Made by a program: the position numbers and the translations under genes. Shown one piece after another: positions 27,142 to 34,816 of a stretch of DNA of 64,000 nt (position 1 is the first letter of the stretch; every line of letters starts with the position of its first letter). The DNA lies in contig URPS01000004.1 of NCBI GenBank assembly GCA_900549855.1, positions 1-64,000 on the forward strand, written 5' to 3'. The notes beneath the pieces were generated by a model. It saw only the letters and a list, made by a program, of their open reading frames with translations, had not been told where the DNA came from and searched no databases. Origin of the DNA: an uncultured bacterium. GTDB taxonomy: Bacteria > Cyanobacteriota > Vampirovibrionia > Gastranaerophilales > Gastranaerophilaceae.

Positions 27142-27669
27142 ATGGGATATTTAGCAAATTTTATGGTATACACACTTGCAATGGTTGGAATAATTGCAGT
27201 CGCACTTCTTGTTTTTAAAGGAGCAACAGGATGTGGCGGTGGAATTAAATCTAAATACTTGAAAGTTTTAGATACACTTTCTTTAGCTCCAAGAAAAACT
27301 CTTTATGTTGTATCAACCGGAAGAGAAAAATTCCTTATTGCAGGTGATGTTGACAAAACAACTTTAATTTCTAAATTAGAAACAACAGAGGAAGAAGACA
27401 AAAATATTAGTGATATTATTTCTGGCAAGAACAATGATTATTCTACACAGTTTGAATTACCAGAATTTAAACCAACTCCATCTGGTCGAGTTGGAACAAT
27501 TCCACAAGGATTGAACCAAAGACCGATGAGTTTTCAGGAAACAATGTCAAAACTTCCAAAATCAAATTTTATGGACAAAACAAATATTGGAATAAAATCC
27601 AGCATGCTAAGCTCAAAAATGTCGAATGACAAGTCGGTAATTAGGAGTTTGGCAGAAAGGATTAAGTAA
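27142..27669 (+). CDS. fliO: FliO-like flagellar export membrane protein
   Basis: 175 aa. One N-terminal membrane segment (residues ~7-27), then 'YLKVLDTLSLAPRKTLYVVS' and 'EKFLIAGDVDKTTLISKLE', the conserved FliO block. The C-terminal ~90 residues are polar and probably cytoplasmic. FliO helps assemble the FliP pentamer and is specific to flagellar rather than injectisome systems, which favours a flagellar identity for the operon. The start has AGGGAAC upstream; the 40 nt before it are nearly identical to those before fliP. Confidence 0.75.
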   Translation: MGYLANFMVYTLAMVGIIAVALLVFKGATGCGGGIKSKYLKVLDTLSLAPRKTLYVVSTGREKFLIAGDVDKTTLISKLETTEEEDKNISDIISGKNNDYSTQFELPEFKPTPSGRVGTIPQGLNQRPMSFQETMSKLPKSNFMDKTNIGIKSSMLSSKMSNDKSVIRSLAERIK

Positions 27670-27812
27670 GTTGAATAAAAATAAAGTTGAAGGGTTGAAA
27701 AGTTGAATAGCGGAATAGTTCATTTAGTTCGCTTATGCTCACAAAATTTATATATGACCGAAGGGAATTTATTGAACTTTTCCACTGTTCCACCCTTCCA
27801 CCTTTCAACTAA
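27669..27812. repeat. Long palindromic repeat, 'TTGAA' family (B2)
   Basis: Same architecture as B1 with core TTCGCTTATGCTCACAAAAT and TTTATATATGACCGAAGGG. It fills the fliO-fliP gap. Confidence 0.8.
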
Positions 27813-27854
27813 ATCAAAAGTTTTGAAATTACTAAACAAATAGGGAACAAAAAA

Positions 27855-28493
27855 ATGGACTCAGTAATACAAGATATGAACCCAGTTTTACAAATGCTTA
27901 CGGTAATGTCGCTATTTTCACTTTTACCGTTTGTATTTTGCTGTATGACATGTTTTTTAAGATTTTCAATTGTATTTTCTTTATTAAAAACAGCAATGGG
28001 TGTTCAAGTTCCACCTGCAATTGTTACAATTGGTTTGTGTATGATACTAACTTTCTACACAATGGGCGGAGTTTTTCAACAAATGTATGAACGTGGTTCT
28101 GTACCTTACCAAAAAAATCAGAACCTTATTGCAGCAATAGACGAAGGCTCAAAACCATTAAAAGAATTTATGCTAAAACAAACAAGAGAAACAGATTTAG
28201 CATTTTTTATCGAGCTTAAACATAAAGCACCACTAAAAAGTCCGGAAGATATAACAATTTGGGAAGTTGCTCCGGCTTATATCTTAAGTGAACTTAAAAC
28301 TGCATTTGAAATAGGTTTTGTAGTATTTGTTCCGTTCATCGTACTTGACCTTGTAGTTGCTAACATTCTACTTGCTTTAGGTATGTTCATGTTATCACCT
28401 ACAATCATTTCGCTTCCGTTCAAACTGCTGATATTTATTGCAGTTGATGGCTGGGCGCTGATAGTTCAAGGATTGGTACAGAGTTATAATTAG
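27855..28493 (+). CDS. fliP: Flagellar/type III export gate protein FliP
   Basis: 212 aa with four membrane segments. Seen: 'CFLRFSIVFSLLKTAMGVQ', 'PAYILSELKTAFEIGFVVFVP', 'LDLVVANILLALGMFMLSPT' and the C-terminal 'SLPFKLLIFIAVDGWALIVQ', the FliP/SctR signatures. There is no N-terminal signal peptide, which makes it shorter than enterobacterial FliP and closer to SctR in length. It forms the core of the export gate with FliQ and FliR. Confidence 0.95.
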   Translation: MDSVIQDMNPVLQMLTVMSLFSLLPFVFCCMTCFLRFSIVFSLLKTAMGVQVPPAIVTIGLCMILTFYTMGGVFQQMYERGSVPYQKNQNLIAAIDEGSKPLKEFMLKQTRETDLAFFIELKHKAPLKSPEDITIWEVAPAYILSELKTAFEIGFVVFVPFIVLDLVVANILLALGMFMLSPTIISLPFKLLIFIAVDGWALIVQGLVQSYN

Positions 28494-28637
28494 AAGTCTT
28501 TAAGTCATTAAGTCGTTAAGCTATTAAGTTCAATAAATTCGCTTACGCTCATAAATAGATAAAATAAAAAAATAACAAAAACGAATAGTAAAACTGAAAA
28601 TTTTAAAACGAACTTAACGACTTAATGACTTAACGAC
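28494..28637. repeat. Long palindromic repeat, 'GTTAAG' family (A3)
   Basis: Left arm AAGTCTTTAAGTCATTAAG..., core TTCAATAAATTCGCTTACGC, right arm GAACTTAACGACTTAATGAC.... It fills the fliP-fliQ gap. Confidence 0.85.
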
Positions 28638-28661
28638 ATTAAATAAACGAGGTATCCAAAT

Positions 28662-29150
28662 ATGGAAATGTTAACTGAATATCTGGCAAAAGGATTTATG
28701 GTAATGCTATCAATCTCAATGCCTTGCGTACTAACAGCGGCAGCAATCGGTTTGATAGTTGGTATAATCCAAGCCGTAACACAGGTTCAAGAGCAAACTA
28801 TTGCAGCTGCACCAAAAATTTTTGCTGTATTTTTAGTAATCGTAATCGGCGGTATGGGATTTATTAAACTTTTGACAAACTTCTTTTCAGAAGGTATGTC
28901 ACTTGCTTTTAATGCTGTTCCAAAAAATGATGCATTCGTACTTCCTGCTGATTATTACAAATACACAACACCTTTTGAAGGTGAAATGAAAGACAAGTTC
29001 AAAAATCAGGATAAATTCAATGATATAATGAAAAACCCTGGTAAAGTACCATACATAGATAAATCCAAAAAAATTAAGTACGATGCAGCACCAAAAGCAC
29101 CAATGCCTAAAGGAAATTTTGTGGAAATTAATAAAATGTTAGGAAGATAG
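28662..29150 (+). CDS. fliQ: Flagellar/type III export protein FliQ with long C-terminal extension
   Basis: 162 aa. The first ~90 residues are a standard FliQ with two membrane helices ('MPCVLTAAAIGLIVGIIQAV', 'APKIFAVFLVIVIGGMGFIKL') and the 'TQVQEQTIAAAPK' loop. Family members normally stop near residue 89; here a further ~70 Lys/Pro/Asp-rich residues follow (for example 'YTTPFEGEMKDKFKNQDKF', 'PKAPMPKGNF'). The extension should face the cytoplasm or the export ring. No frameshift is needed to explain it. Confidence 0.92.
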   Translation: MEMLTEYLAKGFMVMLSISMPCVLTAAAIGLIVGIIQAVTQVQEQTIAAAPKIFAVFLVIVIGGMGFIKLLTNFFSEGMSLAFNAVPKNDAFVLPADYYKYTTPFEGEMKDKFKNQDKFNDIMKNPGKVPYIDKSKKIKYDAAPKAPMPKGNFVEINKMLGR

Positions 29151-29158
29151 TTTGTAAG

Positions 29159-29340
29159 AGTTGAAGGGTGGAAAAGCGGAATGGAATTCAGTTGAAAAGT
29201 GGAAAAGCGAAAAGGTTGAAAAGTTCATATAGTTCGCAAATGCTCACAAAATTTATATATGACCGAAGGGAATTTTACAAACTTTTTCGCTTTTCAACTT
29301 TTCAACCTTTCAACTTAAATCAATTCAACCCTTCAACTAA
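29159..29340. repeat. Long palindromic repeat, 'TTGAA' family (B3)
   Basis: Arms of GTTGAAAAGTGGAAAAG words and their inverse, core TAGTTCGCAAATGCTCACAA then TTTATATATGACCGAAGGG. It fills the gap after fliQ. Confidence 0.8.
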
Positions 29341-29361
29341 TTAAAAAATTGGAGCAAACAA

Positions 29362-29766
29362 TTGTACAAAATCGCAATACCATTAATATTTCTATTATCA
29401 ATAAATACAGTTTTCGCATTTCAAGACTGTATTATTGAGTCTGATGGAAAGCTTACTGATATTAGCATAGAAAACAATACGATTGTTGATGTATATCCCA
29501 TTTTTACCATTATGAACGAAAGAAACACACTCTACGTTCATCCGCTAAAAGAAGGTAAAACAAGGATTTGCGTACTTAAAAATGGAAAGCAGAAAGTTAT
29601 GTTTAATGTAGAAATTACAGAAAACGAAACAACAATAGATGATATTGACGGATTCGATGTTTTAACAATAGACGAACCACCGGAAGTAGAAGAAATCGAT
29701 ATTGACGAACCACCGGAAGGGCTGGGAGAAGTGAAACCGATGTTAAGAGGGGAAGAAAGTCCTTAA
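29362..29766 (+). CDS. Periplasmic pilus/secretin N-domain-like protein (PF13629-like)
   Basis: 134 aa, starting at TTG 29362 with TTGGAG 9 nt upstream. Signal peptide MYKIAIPLIFLLSINTVFAF. The body 'VDVYPIFTIMNERNTLYVHP' followed by 'EGKTRICVLKNGKQKVMFNV' resembles the small beta domain found at the N-terminus of type II/III secretin and Tad pilus proteins. The acidic tail contains a repeated (I/V)DEPPE motif. It is unexpected between fliQ and fliR and may be an accessory of the export apparatus. Confidence 0.55.
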   Translation: MYKIAIPLIFLLSINTVFAFQDCIIESDGKLTDISIENNTIVDVYPIFTIMNERNTLYVHPLKEGKTRICVLKNGKQKVMFNVEITENETTIDDIDGFDVLTIDEPPEVEEIDIDEPPEGLGEVKPMLRGEESP

Positions 29767-29898
29767 GTCGTTAAGTCTTTAAGTTCAATAAATTCGCTTA
29801 CGCTCATAAAGAGATAAAATAAAAAAATAACGAATAGTAAAACTGAAAATTTTAAAATGAACTTAACGACCTAATGACCTAAAGACTTAACGACTTAA
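29762..29898. repeat. Long palindromic repeat, 'GTTAAG' family (A4)
   Basis: Left arm CTTAAGTCGTTAAGTC, core TTCAATAAATTCGCTTACGC, right arm GAACTTAACGACCTAATGAC. It starts within 5 bp of the preceding stop and ends 21 bp before fliR. Confidence 0.85.
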
Positions 29899-29919
29899 TT
29901 AAAAATTGGAGCTAAAACT

Positions 29920-30699
29920 TTGGACAACCTAATACAACAAATCTCAATACTTTTTCCACAATTTGACCACTGGTTTTCAGCAGGTTTTATTGTGTTTGCT
30001 CGCTTGCTTGGATTTGTTAGATTTGCTCCAATATTTAACCGTAAAGAAATTGCCGGTTTGGTAAAATTAGCGTTCGTGTTTATTCTGACTGTAATGTTAA
30101 CTCCATTACTTAAACCTGCTACTCCACCTGCTGATATATCACCATTATTGTTATTACTTTTAAATTTTGCTGTCGGCGCTATTATCGGATATATAGCACA
30201 ACTTTTGATTTTGGCTATAGAAGCCGGCGGTGATATGATTAACACTCAAATGGGTTTATCTTCTGCAATGGTCATGGATCCGACTACAAATAGCCAAACT
30301 TCTATTTTGAGCCGTGTTATTACACTTTTAGGATTAATTATTTTTATCGAACTTGGTGGATTTTATTGGTTAATAAATGCATTAATCAGAAGTTTTGAAA
30401 TTTTTCCAATTTACGCAGTAGCTATTCCTTTGGAAAAAATTATTAATCTTGACTATTTAGTCACAACTACATCAAATGTCTTGTATATGGGTCTGCAAAT
30501 TGCCTCTCCTGTCCTTTTAGCAACATTAGGACAAGATATTATTCTTGGTGTAATTTCAAAAACTGCTCCGCAAGTTAATGTATTCCAATTAAGCTTCTTG
30601 TTCAAACCTGTTTTTGGCGCAGCAATAATGATTTGGATATTACCAATGTTGATAAATGTAATTTCAGATTTCTTTAATACGTTTGCAAAAATATATTAG
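29920..30699 (+). CDS. fliR: Flagellar/type III export gate protein FliR
   Basis: 259 aa; TTG start with TTGGAG 9 nt upstream, like the preceding gene. Six or more membrane segments and the FliR blocks 'FIVFARLLGFVRFAPIFNRK', 'EAGGDMINTQMGLSSAMVMD' and 'FQLSFLFKPVFGAAIMI' are visible. It completes the FliPQR gate. FlhB and FlhA, which usually follow, are not in the window. Confidence 0.93.
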   Translation: MDNLIQQISILFPQFDHWFSAGFIVFARLLGFVRFAPIFNRKEIAGLVKLAFVFILTVMLTPLLKPATPPADISPLLLLLLNFAVGAIIGYIAQLLILAIEAGGDMINTQMGLSSAMVMDPTTNSQTSILSRVITLLGLIIFIELGGFYWLINALIRSFEIFPIYAVAIPLEKIINLDYLVTTTSNVLYMGLQIASPVLLATLGQDIILGVISKTAPQVNVFQLSFLFKPVFGAAIMIWILPMLINVISDFFNTFAKIY

Positions 30700-30706
30700 G
30701 AGAAGG

Positions 30707-30950
30707 TGTTAAGACTTTAGGTCGTTAAGTCGTTAAGTTCAGATAAAAAAAATAATAAACAGCTGGATTCTTCGAAACACAGTTTCTCAGAATGACGGAG
30801 CGTGAAATTACCGGTTTTATGTCATTCTGAAGCCGATTAAGTTGAGGAATCCAGCTATTGATTAATTATTTCCCTTTTATCCAAATAAAAATAACTAGAA
30901 ATACATCTATAATATCTATAATACGAACTTAACGACATAAAGACTTAGAC
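30707..30950. repeat. 'GTTAAG' family repeat (A5) split by a second palindromic element
   Basis: The left arm is at about 30707-30740 (GTTAAGACTTTAGGTCG...) and the right arm at 30924-30950 (GAACTTAACGACATAAAG). Between them lies an element from CAGCTGGATTC (30760-30770) to GAATCCAGCT (30847-30856), with internal TCAGAATGAC and GTCATTCTGA complements. This is a repeat nested in a repeat. Confidence 0.7.
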
Positions 30951-31015
30951 AGCTATTTTTCCAAAGGTTTTCGAGTTTTTACCAATACTTAGTCATTCAA
31001 AATAAAACCAAAATC

Positions 31016-31044
31016 TTGACAAAAATCGAATGATAGTAAATAAT
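31016..31044 (+). promoter_or_regulatory. Promoter of Abi-associated RNA 1
   Basis: TTGACA (31016-31021), 17-nt spacer, AATAAT (31039-31044). The same arrangement precedes the second copy at 44964-44992, including the ATAGTAAATAAT context. Confidence 0.65.
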
Positions 31045-31051
31045 GGTAAGT

Positions 31052-31107
31052 GAGTAACCTAGGATTTTCTTCCTACGGCTTTGACCGTATAGATGCCTAG
31101 GTTTTTT
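31052..31107 (+). ncRNA. Abi-associated structured RNA, copy 1
   Basis: About 56 nt. The outer stem AACCTAGG (31056-31063) / CCTAGGTT (31096-31103) is followed by TTTTTT; the inner hairpin TACGG (31074-31078) / CCGTA (31085-31089) has a 6-nt loop. The conserved TTCTTCCT strand matches copy 2, while the inner stem differs in sequence but keeps pairing. It ends 2 bp before the stop codon of the convergent Abi gene. The arrangement resembles the abiF RNA motif described near Abi genes, as I remember it. Confidence 0.65.
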
Positions 31108-31108
31108 G

Positions 31109-31804
31109 CTATTTATATAGGTGCTTATAATTCATGATTTGATTGTATATATTTAGAAAACTAGAATTATTTTCTACAACATTAAATCCGTCTGTTGGTA
31201 AATATGACAAAATTTCAATAATTGTATTATATAAACTAAGCGTCTTTTCAGGACATTTAAAAATTTGTTCATAGTGAAAAATTCTATTTCTTAATTTTCT
31301 GATTGCATATAATTTTTTTGAAATAATAGAAATTTCAGGTCTTTTATTTGGATAATGTACAAATACAGACTTAAAGCATTGTTTTTTATTCCAGATACTT
31401 GCACTGTATTTCTTCATACAAAGATTAGTCCAAAACCCAAAGTTTAAATTCGCAATAATTTTTCCTGTTGTTACTGACTTTTTATTTGATTCACATTCTT
31501 TCTCTGTAATTTCATAAGCATTCATTAGAAGTTTGTAATCATCTTTTTTAAGTAAAGTATTATTTTTAATTTCATCTTCCAACCAAGTTTCTGAAATTTT
31601 ACTTTTTATTGTAGTATTTATAGCATTTCTTAAAACAACTTCAAGTGTGCAAAGTTCAGGATATAATGCTTGAGATATTTTGACATTATGGTTATAACGT
31701 ATTTTTACATCATCAATTGTGTCTTGTTCAGAATAAATGAATGCTTTTAATCTTTCAACACTATATATAGCAGCATATTTTTCAAGTTCGTTTAGATTAA
31801 CCAT
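31109..31804 (-). CDS. Abi_2/AbiF-like HEPN-type protein, copy 1
   Basis: 231 aa. 'LRNAINTTI' and 'NLNFGFWTNLCMKKY' match Abi-like (AbiD/AbiF, Abi_2) proteins, and 'LRNRIFHYEQI' supplies an R172-x4-H177 motif, the RNase signature of HEPN domains. Such proteins abort phage infection by cleaving RNA. A paralogue at 45043-45741 aligns without gaps at roughly 60% identity by eye. The TATAAT on the coding strand (31811-31816) is 6 nt before the ATG, so a leaderless mRNA is expected. A structured RNA is encoded tail-to-tail with it. The shared terminator stem would stop both transcripts. Confidence 0.8.
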   Translation of the reverse strand: MVNLNELEKYAAIYSVERLKAFIYSEQDTIDDVKIRYNHNVKISQALYPELCTLEVVLRNAINTTIKSKISETWLEDEIKNNTLLKKDDYKLLMNAYEITEKECESNKKSVTTGKIIANLNFGFWTNLCMKKYSASIWNKKQCFKSVFVHYPNKRPEISIISKKLYAIRKLRNRIFHYEQIFKCPEKTLSLYNTIIEILSYLPTDGFNVVENNSSFLNIYNQIMNYKHLYK

Positions 31805-32338
31805 TTACAAATTATACTATAAAGAAAATAAAAAATTAAAAATAAACTTATTAACTTAAAAACTTGTAAAAAAATCCCAAACTTTTCCCAAACTTTTAGA
31901 AACATTTTGCTATTTTTTTACACATTTTTTATCTATATATTATTATAATATTATTTATTTATATATATAAAATAATAATCTTCATAATAAGCTCAAATTA
32001 TTTGTTCATAACTATTCAAAAAGCTTATAAATAGTGAGTTTTACATGTTCAAAGATATGTAGAAAGATTGTAGAAAAATAGAAAGTTTTGCACATTTTTC
32101 TACATAAAATTATCCTAAAATTTTCTTATCTTTAAATCCATGTAGAAAACTAAAAGTTTTGAACATGTTTTGAACATTTTTTCTACATTTTTTGACATAG
32201 TTTTGAACATGTTTTTGACAAAATTTTAGTAATATTTAATTAATAATTTATATTAGTTAATATTTATATCATTTACTCAAAATATAAAATAATTTAATTT
32301 GTCACTTTTTGTTTCAAAAAATTTATTTATTTTGCACA
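31805..32338. other. Very AT-rich, word-repetitive intergenic region
   Basis: 534 bp without a gene beyond the Abi promoter. Recurrent words include TTTTGAACATG (three copies between about 32025 and 32215), TGTAGAAA/TTTCTACA (several copies on both strands), and long AT runs near 31935-31980. It could be a replication or partition-type site, a scar of lost DNA, or simple AT drift. No DnaA-box cluster (TTATCCACA) is seen. Confidence 0.4.
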
Positions 32339-33187
32339 TTATATTTTATATAAAGTTTTTCCTAATATAGAAATTTCTGCATTTTTACCTAATTTTATAC
32401 TAATAAATCGTTTCTTGAATCTTTTAAATTTTCTCATTAGTATTGCAAACTTTGCTTTTTTATTATTTTTATAGAATTGTTCAATTTCAATATCAAATTT
32501 GTTCATGTCGCATTTAAAATTGTTTAAGAAACTTTTGCTATGTATTCTCCACATTGTAAGTTTTTTATCTAAATAATAAAATTTTGTTTTTTGTGAGACT
32601 TGAATCCAAATCCATCTATCCAAAAAAGCTTGTATAGGTGTATCGTAATTACAATTGTCAAGCAAAGATTTTTTAAGCATTACTATTGAAAAAGTAGAAA
32701 TCCAATTTTGCTTCAACAAATCTATTGACATATCTATACAAGTTTTTTTATATTTTTGTTTCATAGCTTCGTATAGATAATTTTTGTCAATTTTGGTATT
32801 TACTTCTCCAAAAGTTTCTAAATCAGAGAATATAAATCCTATTTCCGGATTTTTTTCTGCGACTTTTATTTTTTCTTCTAAGCATTCCGGCATAAATTTA
32901 TCATCAGATTCCAGAAAAGCAATCCATTCACCGTTAGCTTTTGAAACACCTAGTTTGATAGTTTCTGCTAAACCTTTATTTATACCGCCTTCATGTTGAA
33001 AAAGCTTGATTCTGCTATCTTTTTCACAATAAGATTTAATAACATTTACAGAATTATCTTTAGAACCATCATCAACAATGATAAGTTCCCAATTTTGATA
33101 TGTTTGATTTAAAACACTTTCAATAGTTTCTTTTATATAGTTTTCGTAATTATAACTTGCAGTTATTATTGATATTAGATTTTTCAT
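32339..33187 (-). CDS. Glycosyltransferase family 2
   Basis: 282 aa. 'LISIITASYNYENYIKETI' opens a GT-A fold; 'LIIVDDGSKDNSV' and 'WIAFLESDDKF' are the nucleotide-sugar and DxD-equivalent motifs. The last residues (ISILGKTLYKI) carry the short 'LG(I/K)xx' tail seen in several surface-glycan enzymes. It overlaps the preceding HAD gene by 38 bp and ends the four-gene minus-strand cluster. Confidence 0.9.
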   Translation of the reverse strand: MKNLISIITASYNYENYIKETIESVLNQTYQNWELIIVDDGSKDNSVNVIKSYCEKDSRIKLFQHEGGINKGLAETIKLGVSKANGEWIAFLESDDKFMPECLEEKIKVAEKNPEIGFIFSDLETFGEVNTKIDKNYLYEAMKQKYKKTCIDMSIDLLKQNWISTFSIVMLKKSLLDNCNYDTPIQAFLDRWIWIQVSQKTKFYYLDKKLTMWRIHSKSFLNNFKCDMNKFDIEIEQFYKNNKKAKFAILMRKFKRFKKRFISIKLGKNAEISILGKTLYKI

Positions 33188-34808
33188 ATATCTTAATTCC
33201 TAAAAATTTAATAGATAATTTTTTATAGTTTTCTTTTATGGTGATAATAGGAATATTAAAAATTTTATATTTTTTATAATACCATTCTGGGAAAATATAA
33301 ACGTAATTACTATTATTAGTATCTATTCCATTTTTAATCTGTTTAAATTCTTGTATATCTTCTTCTGTCGGATTATTTTCAAAGAATTTTATAAATTTAT
33401 CGATATCTTTTTCACTATAAGGTAGTTCTATGTTTTTAATAGTAGGTGTTATAAATTTAGCGTATTCTATTTCTGCTTCTGAAATTGTCGAATAAAGTTC
33501 AATTTTTGTTTTTTCATATTCTGATAAATTTTCATCATATATTGGTTTATTATGTTCTACCCATTTGATAGGTTTTTCAGGAGCAGAAATAAGAAATTCT
33601 ATAAAATTTGCATAAGAAAGTTTTTTCATAACAGGTAAGAAACTTTCAAAATTTTTGTTTTTTATGATATTTTCTTTCTTTTTATTTAAAATAGCGAAAT
33701 AATAACCAATAATTTTTTTAGAATTACTAAATTTTTCTATTAAAGTTTGTGCAGATAAAGAATTGGAAATTGTATCAATGATTCCAATGTTTGTATTGCT
33801 GATATTTAAATTTTTAATATATGATGAGTATTCATTAATCAATGCTTGCTCTTTATTATTGTCAATAAAATGTTTAATATTTCTAGGTGCATATATATAT
33901 TTTGTATTTTCATCCGATTTGAAACACATATCGTATATTTTTTGTAAAGTATATCCATCTCTTGCAATAAATAATAGGTTATTTATATTGTGCATTTTGG
34001 CACTTTGAGAAATTTTGTTCAAATATGCGAAACAGATTGGTCCACCAACAGTACAGCCAATTTTATTCCAATAATTTGTGATTTTAGAAAAATAATAAGA
34101 AAATATTCCGCTAGCTAATAGAAAAGATATAGAAGCAGATAAGTTATTTTTATAAAATAATTCATATTTAGAATTTTGAGCAAAAAATTCTTTTATAATG
34201 TTGGTATATTTTTCTGTAATAATTCCCAAATTTTTAGGAATTTTAACGTCAGAATATTCATTGTCTCCTATATGGAATATTTTATTGTAAGGAATATCTA
34301 GTTCTTTTTGAATAAATTTATACAAATTTCCACTGTCTTTACGTTTAGAGAATACGTTAGACAAATATAATTTGTCATAATATATATTGTTAATATTTAA
34401 AATATCAATGATGATATTTTCAGGCAAATACATATCGGAAGTTATTATAATTTTTTTCCCTGAATTTTTTGCAAATTCTAATATTTCTATAGTTTCAGGG
34501 TTTTTTATGAGTATTTTTTCCTCTAAATCAATTTCTTTTTCTAAATAATTTTGCAAATTTTTAGGCATAAATTTATAGATATCATAAATAGTTATGTCTT
34601 CTTTGTCTGATTTTTGTTTATGAAGATTCTTCCAAGCCTTTTTTTCAGCAAGTTTTCTGTATGTAGAAAACTTTATGTTATAGATATCATCTATTTGTAA
34701 AAACAAGTCGGTTGGTTTAATATATGGTCTAATAAGGAGTGTGTCAAATATATCAAAAGAAACGACTTCAACATTTTTTATTTTGTTTGTTATTTCAGTA
34801 TTAATCAA
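33150..34808 (-). CDS. HAD-superfamily surface-polysaccharide protein
   Basis: The start is chosen as the TTG at 34808, with AGGA 8 nt upstream overlapping the previous stop; a TTG at 34823 is possible. About 552 aa. HAD motif I 'VSFDIFDTLLIRP' (DxxDT), motif II 'IIITSDMYLPE' and the 'FHIGDNEYSDV' acid motif are intact in the first ~210 residues, so a phosphatase or phosphotransferase activity is likely. The remainder ('LLFIARDGYTLQKIYDM') resembles the C-terminal region of HAD proteins in capsule loci. The end 'IKFLGIKIYEKS' is a recurring tag of polysaccharide enzymes. Confidence 0.75.
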   Translation of the reverse strand: MINTEITNKIKNVEVVSFDIFDTLLIRPYIKPTDLFLQIDDIYNIKFSTYRKLAEKKAWKNLHKQKSDKEDITIYDIYKFMPKNLQNYLEKEIDLEEKILIKNPETIEILEFAKNSGKKIIITSDMYLPENIIIDILNINNIYYDKLYLSNVFSKRKDSGNLYKFIQKELDIPYNKIFHIGDNEYSDVKIPKNLGIITEKYTNIIKEFFAQNSKYELFYKNNLSASISFLLASGIFSYYFSKITNYWNKIGCTVGGPICFAYLNKISQSAKMHNINNLLFIARDGYTLQKIYDMCFKSDENTKYIYAPRNIKHFIDNNKEQALINEYSSYIKNLNISNTNIGIIDTISNSLSAQTLIEKFSNSKKIIGYYFAILNKKKENIIKNKNFESFLPVMKKLSYANFIEFLISAPEKPIKWVEHNKPIYDENLSEYEKTKIELYSTISEAEIEYAKFITPTIKNIELPYSEKDIDKFIKFFENNPTEEDIQEFKQIKNGIDTNNSNYVYIFPEWYYKKYKIFNIPIITIKENYKKLSIKFLGIKIYEKSNINNNCKL

Positions 34809-34816
34809 AATTTTTC

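Noticed and set aside
25819..30699. Injectisome (Sct) naming of the export genes
   Set aside because: A FliO-like gene is present and no needle, translocon or secretin genes are seen; flagellar names are kept, though FliP lacks a signal peptide.
23042..30950. CRISPR-like array from recurring words
   Set aside because: The words are inverted arms of palindromes with no regular spacers; no cas genes are present.
31805..32338. Replication origin (oriC-like)
   Set aside because: AT-rich with repeats, but no cluster of TTATCCACA-type boxes and no dnaA or dnaN nearby.
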